This document shows, in pieces, positions 24,095 through 33,264 of a stretch of DNA of 64,000 nt. A model generated the notes under the pieces. The model ran no database searches, was not told the origin of the DNA, and saw nothing but the letters and a program-made list of their open reading frames with translations. The stretch is taken from positions 28,209-92,208 of the forward strand of contig JASANE010016307.1 in assembly GCA_030248225.1 (NCBI GenBank), read 5' to 3'. Position 1 is the stretch's first letter. Each line of letters begins with the position of its first letter. A program made the position numbers and the translations under genes. This DNA is from Trileptium ribeirensis. Lineage: Eukaryota; Nematoda; Enoplea; Enoplida; Thoracostomopsidae.

Positions 24095-24540
24095 CAAATC
24101 GTCGCTTGTAATTTTTGTTACGGACGATCGGTCGTTTATAATATTTGTTATAAACGATCGATTGTCCGAAACAAATGTTACAAACACCTCGTCGTTTATA
24201 ATATTTGTTATGGACGATCGATCATTTATAACTTTTGTTATAAACAATCGATTGTCTATAAGCATATATTACAAACACCTCGTCGCTTGTAATTTTTGTT
24301 ACGGACGATCGGTCGTTTATAACATTTGTTATAAACGATCAATCGTCCGTAACAAATATTACAAACACCGCATCGCTTGTAATACTTATTACGGACGATC
24401 GATCGTTTATAACTTTTGTTATAAACAATCGATCGTCCATAAACAAATATTACAAACACCTCGTCGCTTGTAATTTCTGTTACGGACGATCGGTCGTCTG
24501 TAACAAATGTTATAAACAACCGATCGTCCATATGAACCCG
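24095..24540. repeat. Array of small palindromes with a 181-bp higher-order period, copy 2
   Basis: Six ~30-bp palindromic units make one 181-bp higher-order unit. The marker GTCGCTTGTAATTTTTG begins at 24101 and 24282 and, with one change, at 24463. Units centre on CGATCG (GACGATCGGTCGT, ACGATCGATTGTCC) and alternate with CACCTCGTCGCTTG-type units. It is the same family as 15760-16045. It ends at 24540, where the inverted family A copy begins truncated. Frames on both strands follow from self-complementarity and should not be called genes. Confidence 0.85.
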
Positions 24541-24544
24541 GGTG

Positions 24545-25480
24545 AACGTTTCCGAGAGTTTTTTGATTTGGGATCTGGTTCCGGGGTTAGGGGTCATAAT
24601 CTGGGTTTTTCACCCCATTTTACTACCCTTCGCAAAAGCTCGGTTATTTTATCTTAACCTTCGAATTTTTTCTCTGGTTGAATTTATTTCATAGGAACAA
24701 GATAAATGTCGATGCCTGTTTTTCGATTAAGGCTCCGGTTCCAGAGTTATGGGGTTTGAGGCATGGTGCCCCAATGGTTTTTCGTCCCAAAATTCGAAAA
24801 TTTTTTGTTACCGTCCTGGGCTGCTGAAAAGTTTCACTTGAGGATTTTGGGGCATGCGAAACTCATTGCCTGTGCTGGTTTTAATCTGTGACCCATCGTT
24901 CCATGTGTACGGGCGTATGGCGCCCCCAAGGTTCGGGGTCGGAGAGCTAAATAAAGGCTTTTTACCCTATTTTAATACCCTCCACGGAAGCAAGATTATT
25001 TTTATTTTAACTTTGGTTATTTTTTTCTCTGCTTGGTTTTATTTCATAGTAAAATGACAAATGCCGATGCCTCTTTTTTGTTTTGGATTATGGCTCTGGT
25101 TCTACAATTATGGGATTTGATGTTTGGGGGTTTTCGGGCATGGGAAACTCATTGCCTGTGTTGAGTTTGATCTGCGACCCATGGTTACATGGGTACGGGG
25201 GTATGTCGCCGTCATGGTTCATCGCCCCAAAATTCCTAATTTTACTGATTACGTCCTGGGAGGCTGATAGCTTGCACTTGCGGGTTTTGGGGCACGGGAA
25301 ACTTATTGCTGGTGTTAGTGTTGTCCTAACTTGTGCGGCATAGTGTGATATCCATATATAGCGTATCGACGTATGCTATCGAGAGCTGATTGGCTGTGCA
25401 CGCAAAAGGCGTTGGTGTACTTATGCCTTGATAAGTCCTGCAATCTCGATAGAGTTACTAGTAACTTTGTGCTGCCGACT
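24545..25480 (-). mobile_element. Dispersed repeat family A, copy 3 (inverted, 3'-truncated)
   Basis: The reverse complement contains the family A modules: AACCGGAGCC near 24740, AATGAGTTTCGCATGCCCC near 24855, a second module near 25150, and the left end TGTGCACGCAAAAGGCG region near 25395-25415. Its 3' tail is cut off at about 24545 by the palindromic array. No coding capacity. Confidence 0.75.
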
Positions 25481-27220
25481 AGTGTAGTGCCAGTTCATTA
25501 CATAAATTCCATGTTTTTCTTTTTTGTTTCTCTTTTTTCAATAAAGTCCAACAAGTTTCAAGGTAGTTGGGGATTCGCCGACTTGGGCGCTTAGTATTTG
25601 AAGAGCGTGACTAATACATTTTAATAAAGTAAATTTGTATTTTGAATGCATGATTACACAATAAATAACGAATGTTCAATCAAGATGCCAGCAACAACAA
25701 AATTGTCCATTACCAGTTGAGATACCGTTATTGTAGAACGATGTCATTTGTTTGTTACGCTTGTTACAAACCAAATTTGTAAAAGTAATAACATTTATAC
25801 GCATTTTCTGATAACAATAAACCACGTAAGCTTAATATTACAACGGTTTTGATTGTGTTTGAAGAGGATTGAAATAATATTACATTGTCCGCAAGAACAT
25901 ACGTTAAAATGGGAACGATTGCAAGGAAGACACGCGAATTCGCGAAGTGGCTCCAAATTTTTCAATATTTTTGAACTGAAAACACAATTTTCAGCCCACC
26001 ATTTGAGCAAAAAATAAAAATTTTAACACTTGCCTCGGTATCTCACTTTCCAAATTAATGTCTTGTAAAATTTATACTCGTGCAACATGGTCGGGAATGG
26101 CTTCAAAATTGATTTTGACATATCCACATCGGTTTTTGAAATTGGTGAGATTATTGGCACAAATCCCTCCTTACCATTGGGGGCAATACCATTTTGGGGC
26201 CCAGTAGTTTCAGTAACACGCAAGCAGTATAAATGTGAAAATATGGGAAGCGGGCATACCTGCCCTCCCCCCCGGGATTTGCGTTTGTGTGTGGGATCTG
26301 CCCTTATCGTGATGTAAAGCGCGACATTGGTTTCTCTTTTTATTGACAGTGCATACATATGTTTAGTTTAACCGCATTCCACAGATCAACTGCGATAGTT
26401 TGGAGTATTTAAAAATCCGACCGTTGAAATTTGTGTCCCATGTGATTATGGCATGCGGCAAACGTTTCCAATTTGCATGACTAGATTTAATTTCAAACGG
26501 TAATGTAATGTATAATGTAAGATGTCCTCCAAAATATATTATAAACTTTACAAGATTAAAAATACACCAACTTTGTCGATAACAGCGTTGCATGTACCAA
26601 TTCAATACAAATATTCTCTATTTTGGAACTCATCCGCATAACTTTATTTTAAGTACCGTTTGCTTTTGCAGATAGTATATATTTGACCTTTAAATTTTGA
26701 TATCTGTAGGATCTGTGGTCATCGCTCAGAGAAATCGCTTCGAAGCAACTATTTAGCGATTTAGTCCGATAGTCTATTTGACATGCTTGTAACTTAAAGC
26801 AAAAATAAGCATTATATATATATATATGTTAAACGCCTATGATGAAATTTTATGTATACTACAAAAGTGAACTTGACGGCGAAACAATAGTAAATCGGAT
26901 ATCTTAGGTATTTATGTAAATGAGTCGTAACACCGTCTCTCTAAAACCAATTGAAGTCTGTTAAGTTTTGTGGTTCGTATGAAAGACAATTATATATGGA
27001 AGCCGCCGCAACACTCTGAAATAAAAGAGGCTCTTCATTTGTTCCTTGGCAGTCGCCAAAGACATCGCCAGCGGGCGATTCGTAATCATAGTGTCTTAAT
27101 CCTCTCATGCCCACTAGGTCCAACTGGACCCAACGCACATTGCGACTCGTTGTGTTTACTGAGCTTGTTGTATATCGTACGTTTGAACGTGCGTTGTTAA
27201 TCGCTTGTATTGTGAGGTTC
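25481..27220. other. Unassigned AT-rich DNA
   Basis: No gene is supported. A run of TA dinucleotides lies at about 26813-26826. A C/G-rich spot at 26262-26280 (CCTGCCCTCCCCCCCGGG) was noticed. The frames at 26358-26023 (-) and 27237-26941 (-) lack motifs. Words at 27170-27215 are the inverse of those at 6310-6350. Confidence 0.4.
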
Positions 27221-27224
27221 CTTA

Positions 27225-27340
27225 AAGAGCCGGGCAACTGCTCTCAGATAGCTCAGTGGTTTGCGTACTCACGTTTCACCCGTACGTTTCAGGTTCGATC
27301 CCCTGGCGCAGGCTTGAGTTTGTTAAACATTGCACGATAC
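27225..27340 (+). repeat. tRNA-derived SINE-like fragment
   Basis: It contains an A-box-like word (ATAGCTCAGTGG, 27247-27258) and a B-box (AGGTTCGATCCCC) about 35 nt downstream, but the acceptor strands do not pair, so it is not a tRNA gene. The order GCAACTGCTC, A-box, B-box and CTGGCGCAGG is shared in diverged form with 38395-38510. Two related tRNA-like sequences without tRNA folding suggest an old SINE family. Confidence 0.45.
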
Positions 27341-27344
27341 ATAA

Positions 27345-28565
27345 ATTAATTCGGTCATGAAAGGGTTAATGTAAAATTTAATTGTATTGTAATGTATACA
27401 TTGGTTTTAAGTTTTATAGCCCACCATTCCCAAAAGGAAAAGGCGACAAAAATGTATTTTCAAATGGTCTATCCACCATGTATGATGATACTGCTACGAA
27501 GGTTTCCTTATAAGAAAAATATGTCTATTTAAAAACGCATGTATTTTCTGATAGCTTAGTTTGCTTCAAGATTAACGTACAAGGTGTCGTACAGCACTGG
27601 TAATGTTGACATTGTTATGAAAATAAAGGTTTCTGAATATGCGTTACGGTTTACAGTCACTAGCTGTACTTGTAACGTTTTCAAAATAATACCCATGATT
27701 AATTATTAACAGGATCGTGTCTCACTGTTTTTTCGTCTTTTTCTGACCGAGGGTTACATTGCACTGCAAAAGTTCTTAAGGTCAGTAGAGTTGTTTTAGG
27801 TTGTCTCACTTAGGAGTACCTTCAAACCTAGTACACGGTGCTTTTAAGTTTGATGGTTAGTCGAGTTTCATTGTCGCTTTTGGCAAACACTGCACATCAG
27901 CATTCCTAGGACCACGAATATAATTGGGTCTTGTGCATCATTCGCTCATGGACTGGCAAGTGACTACGGTTAATTATATGGACTCGTGAAATCTGGCACA
28001 CCAGTTAGGAACTCCAACATATTGAAAACATTGATAAGGACACGACTAGAATAAAATCAGGGTCAAAACACAACATCTAGCACGCCCCCTCATCCTTAAA
28101 AGTTAACTCAATTAACTCTGTTCTGAGAAAATTTTGTTGTCAGACCCGATAAGAGCAAAACTCCCAAATTTTTGCAGACCGACTTGATCGGTGACTTTTT
28201 GGATTTCTGTATATATATTTTTGCATCAAGACCCGTTAGGTCTGCCTGCCTTCCGTTTCACACATTCGTATGTATATTGATTTGAAGCACACATTCATAT
28301 TTCTCCCTTTCTCTCTCTCTAAGTCATCATAGGTGTTTTGCTCGCACAATGACAGAGGTCTCCACTCGCTCAGATATCTCGGCCCCGCTCGTGAAATATC
28401 AAAAATCGAGCGTACGAGATCGCAGCATGCAGTGGAAACTTGCACTTCAAAAATACACACACGAGCAATAACAACAGGAAATCGAAGGGAAAAGGATGGG
28501 AGAACGAAGATGGCCAAAAACGAAAATCGGGGAAAAGATTCGGGTACGAATTTTCAGGCCCTGCT
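27345..28565. other. Unassigned AT-rich DNA
   Basis: No gene is supported. The frames at 28333-28608 (+) and 28517-28236 (-) overlap on opposite strands and show no family motif. Confidence 0.35.
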
Positions 28566-28569
28566 TGCG

Positions 28570-28930
28570 GTTCATTGTAGATCTCGAGTCGTAAGATCTT
28601 ATAGGTAGATTAAGAATCCTTAGGCCAAAAGTAAGAACCTGTAGACTTGATTATAACGGAAAATGAAATTTTTCCGCCAATTCGGAGCAGGCGCGTACTC
28701 GACACAACAGTAGGACAAATGCCCCCATGAATATTTACCTGAGATTAGGAATTACTCTACTTAGATCTCGATGCGTAAGATCTTATAGATAGATTAGGAA
28801 TCCTTTGGCTTGATTATAACGGAAAATGAAATTTTTGCGCCAATTCGGAGTAGGCACGTACTCGACACAAGAGTAGGAGAAATTCCCCCCTGGACGTTCA
28901 CCATAGATTAGGAACTACTCTACTTACTGT
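28570..28930. repeat. Tandem duplication, ~180-bp unit, two copies
   Basis: The order GTAAGATCTTATAG, GATTATAACGGAAAATGAAA, CCAATTCGGAG, TACTCGACACAA and TAGGAA..ACTCTACTTA occurs twice, starting near 28577 and 28759, with small indels. No coding content. Confidence 0.85.
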
Positions 28931-29059
28931 AAAAGCTCGTTTTACCGAGAACCTAAGATTCACCAATGTTAAGGGATTGGAATATGACACAATTTGCACC
29001 CTCCACAAAAACACAGATTTTAGACCAAATTTGGGAGCTCATACCTAGTGTCACATAAA

Positions 29060-29578
29060 TCGGAGCGATGCCAATCCGGAGTTTTTGGATAGCTTGGCAA
29101 CACAGCTATCGTAGCAGATGTCGAAGATCAACTCGACAACGACCTCGATCGACGAGCGGACGCGCAACGGCTGGCGGATTTGGTCTACGAGCGGATCGAT
29201 TTCGATTGCTGTGAAGATCCGCACCTGATCATCGAGAACGAATTCTGAAGTGTCCTCCGTTCGATCATCTGCATCGATGTGATGCAGGTGCAGAAGCTGG
29301 TTTGGGATCGGATCTTCAAGCGAATTCAGTTCCAACAATTACAGCAAGCTGAACGAGTGCTCGAGAAGCTCCATAAACAGTACAAAGACGAATGCGACGC
29401 ATGTTATTACGAGGATCCTGGGCAACATCTTCACGCTCAAGCTGGTGGCTGCATGCATTCTCCGCGATACTGTAAGCAGGACATTAAACATGCTTGTAAA
29501 ATGATAAACATTGAATACAATGAAAAGTTGTACAATATTATTCGTGAAAAATTGAGTTGTTATAACGATATGTATTAA
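29060..29578 (+). pseudogene. Unrecognised plus-strand ORF, broken, convergent with the capsid cassette
   Basis: Seen: GC-richer sequence with protein-like composition. One frame from about 29093 reads through a Lys/Glu/Asp-rich helical stretch (ADVEDQLDND, RLADLVYERI), meets a TGA at 29246-29248 and continues in the same frame as a 99-codon stretch ending at 29578 (QVQKLVWDRIFKRIQ, DECDACYYEDPG, HSPRYCKQDI). A further upstream piece (NPEFLDSLATQL) is in another frame, implying a frameshift near 29095. An AATAAA lies about 15 bases past the stop. I do not recognise the family. It may be another gene of the virus-like element on the opposite strand, given its position and similar decay, but it could be unrelated. 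Confidence 0.45.
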
Positions 29579-29727
29579 TGTTATATTTTTTCTTAATAAA
29601 GTGTTAAAACTGAAACATTCTAAGCAGGTAAACTTCGATACTTGCTCAGCATGTCACAGCTACACTGATTGGAACCTCTGTTCCCTGTATACCGCGACAT
29701 AAGTTGAAATATCAAAATTACGATGTT

Positions 29728-29796
29728 TGAAAAAAGCGTTTCGGCCGGACCCAGGGCCTCATCAGACGGCTGTTGGCTACCGTTACATTTTTTCAT
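29728..29796 (-). ncRNA. Hammerhead ribozyme motif (type III layout)
   Basis: On the minus strand all core elements are present in order: cleavage triplet GTA (29786-29784); stem I hairpin ACGG/CCGT (29783-29780 with 29769-29766); CTGATGA (29765-29759); stem II GGCC/GGCC (29758-29755 with 29746-29743) around an 8-nt loop; GAAA (29742-29739); then C-G-C and six Ts, which pair back to the A-run and TGT before the cleavage site to form stem III. The A15.1-U16.1 and C15.2-G16.2 pairs hold, with one G-U and one mismatch before five A-U pairs. Predicted cleavage is after nt 29784. Such ribozymes are known in Penelope-like elements and retrozymes, mostly as type I. No such element is recognisable here. 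Confidence 0.8.
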
Positions 29797-29829
29797 TTTA
29801 TTCAAAACAAACAATGATAAATTATACAA

Positions 29830-30120
29830 TCAATTGCAATTTATACATTTTACAATATCACAGTTATATTCAACAAAAATACAAGGATATATCAATGACA
29901 GTTTATACAGTGAATGTTCAAATGATTGTCCTTTTTTAATTTCTTTCTTCACAAATTCCGCAGCTGTGAGCACCGCTGTACGTTTTCGTATTAGCGCCAT
30001 CAGCGTTTCTTCTTCCTGCGAACGTCCATCTATGAAGTCACCACTAGCATCACACTGGCGATAAAATTCATCCACCTTTGACTGCCAATACGCAATCTCA
30101 TCTTGAAGATAGTCATCCAT
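29830..30120 (-). CDS. Small acidic/helical protein of the virus-like element (96 residues)
   Basis: The ATG at 30120 lies inside the end of the preceding membrane-protein gene; the two overlap by eight bases in an ATGGATGA arrangement typical of compact viral gene clusters. The product begins MDDYLQDEIAYWQ and continues as a charged helical segment with many Glu, Arg and Lys residues, then ends in a Cys-containing tail (CINCN). No family recognised. The stop is 34 bases before the predicted hammerhead domain on the same strand. It appears intact, unlike several of its neighbours. Confidence 0.5.
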   Translation of the reverse strand: MDDYLQDEIAYWQSKVDEFYRQCDASGDFIDGRSQEEETLMALIRKRTAVLTAAEFVKKEIKKGQSFEHSLYKLSLIYPCIFVEYNCDIVKCINCN

Positions 30121-30592
30121 CGTAAGCTTGAAGAATCTTGATTCCAACGTATCGCTGACGAAGTACTTTATCCAAATCATACGTTGCTAGATGCTTCATA
30201 AATCTAGCTCCCATGTAGCAACTACTAAATGTATATCCACGATAGGTACCAACAGCTCGAGCAAGTATCAATCCGTAATGGTATGATATTGATAGGTTGT
30301 TGAATATATGTTCAAAGACGTCAAAGAGATATACCATTTTCGAGCTCCATTTAAGGCTTTGCGGTGGTTTGAGATGAACGTTGAAATGTAGTTTGGATAA
30401 AGATTTATTTATCCAAATTATGTCATAGCCTTTTGCAGGATTCCACTTTTCACTTGACCCATTTGTCCAATCATCATAGCACAGAGTTTTGTTTTCTTGC
30501 TTTGACTGGTTGTTATTTAAGCATAATAAAACAGTTTCAACAATAGTAGCTATAAATAGTGCACAACATAATAAAATTACGCGTTTATCCAT
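30113..30592 (-). CDS. Membrane protein of the virus-like element (~159 residues)
   Basis: Begins MDKRVILLCCALFIATIVET, an N-terminal hydrophobic segment of about 20 residues suited to a signal anchor. An Asn-rich region with potential N-glycosylation sites follows (NGSS, NKS, NLS), then a C-terminal half with tryptophans and tyrosines (AVGTYRGYTF). The frame is the same as that of the capsid gene upstream, with no stop between them, so the two may now read as one product although the ATG at 30592 is a natural start. The function is unknown; a virion membrane or entry-related role would be pure guesswork. Confidence 0.45.
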   Translation of the reverse strand: MDKRVILLCCALFIATIVETVLLCLNNNQSKQENKTLCYDDWTNGSSEKWNPAKGYDIIWINKSLSKLHFNVHLKPPQSLKWSSKMVYLFDVFEHIFNNLSISYHYGLILARAVGTYRGYTFSSCYMGARFMKHLATYDLDKVLRQRYVGIKILQAYDG

Positions 30593-31906
30593 GGTTATTA
30601 TACAATGGGATTCATTCCTTTTAAGAAATTTTATTCCAATACACTTCCCTTTTTCGTTAATATGTAGTTCAGAGGTAAACTCTCCCATTGCAAATATCAC
30701 AATTGCATGTTTCAACTCCTCTACAAAATCTATTGATAGTCTTGCCTGTCCATCTGATGGGTTTGAAATATAATTACAATCACTACTGTGATCTTTACTT
30801 AAATCGATACAAAATATTTGATATCCTGCACCGTATCTAAACCCAACTTCAGTTAGTCCCAAATTTTCATTTCTACCATTTAACGCGTATAATGTATTGT
30901 AAAACAGTCTCATATTATTACCAGCTTTACACGGTAGGGGGACATTAAAAGGGTATCTATCATCATTCATAAATAATGTAAAGCTATTCATATCAGGTAG
31001 ATTTAACATAAACAAGTTTGATTTTGCTGCACCTGTGTACGCTTCCTGTGTTATTCCCCAAATGTATATTCTTCGAGGTAACACACCATCAAAAATTGTC
31101 CAATCTACGTTTTGTACACCTTTATTTACAGACAATGTATATAATTTGTATCTTATCGCGGGAAGTATAACTGCCCCAATTCTATTTTAAATTTCAAGAG
31201 CTTCTATTGTTAATCGTGCTTTAGGTATATAGCGTTTGAAATCATTGATACGAATTTGAAATTTATTAGCTGGTTCATGCAGCAATATTAGAGATGGTGT
31301 ACTTCGCGTAAATTTAAATTCTAACCTTGTTTTTGGTGGTAGGTATTTGGGAGATAAATATGCATCGATAATTAATGGAAAATAAAGCTCACACTTTTGA
31401 GACACCGCAGTCAACGCGTTTCTATAAATGGAACCTTCATTATTCTCAAGATCATCAAACATGTATGTCTGATCAGGTTTGTAAAGACATCCTGCTTAAT
31501 ATTGTTTTCTTTGTTCCTCACTCATATGTAACATATACAATATGTATGTCATCCAGAGGTAGTGTTTTTGGCTGTAGGTTATCGGTTCTCCTTTTATTTT
31601 CATCTCAACTGATGAAAACAGTCCATACCCGAACATATTACATGGTGCAAATTTAAGAGTTGTATCTTTAATCTCCTTACCATCACCTTTCAGTATTTGA
31701 AATTCAATATATACAAATATTTCAGATAAATCAATCAAATCAAATGCACTTTCACCAATTTTACAACGAAACGAGTCATCTGTATCAGTGCTCGGTAAAG
31801 TTGTTTCACAAGCGACTTCAATCATTTGCGTTGATATGATTGAGTCTTGAACAGGGTATTTATCACCCTGCCAATTAAGTTTTTCGACGCCGCATACGTT
31901 TGACAT
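30593..31906 (-). pseudogene. Polinton/adintovirus-type major capsid protein (F54H12.2 family), interrupted by two stops
   Basis: Recognised by similarity to the invertebrate F54H12.2-like family, the double-jelly-roll major capsid proteins of Polinton/Maverick and adintovirus elements. Conserved segments, N to C: a β-strand region with IDLSEIFVYIEFQI, then GYGLFSSVEMKIKGE; a central KTRLEFKF segment; and a C-terminal part with the family hallmark LPRRIYIWGI, followed by EAYTGAAKSN and EVGFRYGAGYQIFCIDLS. All pieces are in one reading frame, broken by TAA at 31496-31498 and TAA at 31187-31189. Length matches the family. The two stops indicate an inactivated copy. The start overlaps the end of the small basic gene by 32 bases in another frame. 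Confidence 0.85.
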
Positions 31907-32012
31907 TTTTCTTTTTCTTTGCTGGTTTACGATGCTTTTTAAGACTTTTCTTCTTCTTAACGATTGGAATAGCTTTTAGAAGCTTTCTCGAATTAAAACA
32001 TAGAGGTAGCAT
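31875..32012 (-). CDS. Small basic core-like protein of the virus-like element (45 residues)
   Basis: ATG at 32012, TAA at 31875-31877. The product is extremely basic (about half Lys/Arg), with a short hydrophobic start, a KLLKAIPIVKK segment and a C-terminal RMRRRK cluster. Polinton and adintovirus capsid clusters often carry a short basic DNA-condensing protein (compared in the literature with adenovirus pX/core proteins) next to the capsid genes. Position between the penton-like and major capsid genes, strand, overlap with the latter and composition all fit. Homology at this length cannot be shown by eye. Confidence 0.6.
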   Translation of the reverse strand: MLPLCFNSRKLLKAIPIVKKKKSLKKHRKPAKKKKNVKRMRRRKT

Positions 32013-32055
32013 TTTTAAACTTAGATTTATTAAATTTATTCATCCTTTTTAAGAA

Positions 32056-32667
32056 CTAAACCATAACCTCAATATCATCTTTGCGTTTGGAAAAACTCAA
32101 CAGTTTGAAATTCTGAATCAAGCACATCAAATCGGAAAACTTTAACATGCAAATGTTAAACTCTAGGTTCATTGTATTTTTCACATTAGATGAAATTACG
32201 TGTAGTAGTGGTTTATATCTTCCGTTTACTATTCGTTCTTTCACAAAAGAACTCATTATAAACGTGGGTTTGTTATGTTGCATGTTGACACATTTGTTTC
32301 CAACATGTTTACCGTTTTTCAGGTGTAAAGCGATGAATCCAAATAATTGTTGTATTTCCGGAAATATCTTAATTTCTGCCTTACCTAACATGTATACACT
32401 AACACGATCACCGATGGGGTCAACTGTAAACTCAATGTCTTGACTAAATGTGTTTAGGTAAGATAACAAATTGTTGATATTGTAGTAGCCTTTATCAACA
32501 GTAAATCGTTTCCAAGATTTATTTGTGAAATATTCAACAATACCACCCTCAATATTTTTGTATTTGGTGGGAAGTTGAACATCCAGTACTTTAACTTTTG
32601 TATCGCAAAATCCTGTCGGAAACTAAACAACCGGTTCGCTCAGATTGCAAGCAACTACCACTTCCAT
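32056..32667 (-). pseudogene. Penton/minor-capsid-like protein of the virus-like element, one in-frame stop
   Basis: ATG at 32667; the frame ends at 32056, about 200 codons, with an in-frame TAG at codon 15 (about 32625). The product has the mixed β-strand character of the protein that commonly sits next to F54H12.2-type capsid genes: KVLDVQLPTKY near the start, GYYNINNLLSYLN, a strand-rich middle (VSVYMLGKAEIKIFPEIQQLFGF) seen here in parts, and a C-terminal half ending in Lys-rich sequence. Family assignment rests mainly on neighbourhood and general pattern and is tentative. The early stop could be bypassed by a downstream start, but no good ATG follows closely, so I treat it as broken. Confidence 0.55.
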
Positions 32668-32669
32668 GA

Positions 32670-33085
32670 TTGTTGATTACATTTTATTAAAGTCTTTTAA
32701 GGATATTATATACAGTATTGCAACACAAATAGAAATCATTTATACACTTACAACCAGTTATAACTACATTCCCACTCCCAAAAATCAAACACACACCCTT
32801 CTTACTCATCTAACCTCGGTTTCGAATATAAGGGACGTGTCGAAAATGGGTCCTTCTGATTCGCCAGCTGCCGAATACGTCTTGATTCTGTGATTTCCTT
32901 TTGTTGGTCCATCTTGAGTTCTTGTTCTTTATGTTTCTTTCTGTTGGTTTCACTTATATAATTCTTATTTGGATCGGTTGTTGTTGCTTCCCGCTACTTC
33001 TAGCGGTTTGTATCCGTTACTTGCTCGTCCTCCTCCGATTCCAAGTTTTCGTACCAGGAGCTACTCTTGGTCGTCTCGACGTACA
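32670..33085. other. Junction between the virus-like element and the gypsy element
   Basis: Nothing certain. The minus strand holds charged, stop-broken sequence (ETNRKKHKEQEL and neighbours near 32910-32960) that may be the end of the gypsy polyprotein. The plus-strand frames at 32901-33250 are antisense to it. No LTR or terminal inverted repeat was found here. Confidence 0.35.
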
Positions 33086-33089
33086 ATAC

Positions 33090-33262
33090 GCATTGATCGT
33101 GCCGTTTGCGTACGATTGTATATTCGTATTCGAGGATCTTATTTCGCCATTCGTGCTAGCGCACGGTCATTTGTCCAACGGTCGCTTCTGCTTGAGGATT
33201 TGAACCAATGGCGCATGGTCCGTGACGATCGTTGTATGGTTTCCAAATAAGTATATACGGTC
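33090..33262 (-). pseudogene. Ty3/gypsy RNase H fragment
   Basis: The minus strand contains LFGNHTTIVTDHAPLVQILK, the C-terminal hallmark of the gypsy RNase H (catalytic aspartate in TDH). It is followed, after frameshifts and stops, by ALARMAK and ILEYEYTIVRKR, corresponding to the family's W-LQEYDF-IVYRKG segment. The preceding ~150 residues of RNase H and connection are absent, replaced by the GC-rich insert at 33265-33590. Confidence 0.75.
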
Positions 33263-33264
33263 GG

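Noticed and set aside
30593..32667. Reassigned stop codons (TAA/TAG read as an amino acid)
   Set aside because: Only three such codons are seen, in one probably dead element. Other relics end and break at ordinary stops, and nothing in host sequence supports a variant code.
32901..33250. Plus-strand ORFs as host genes
   Set aside because: They are antisense to recognisable gypsy RNase H sequence on the minus strand.
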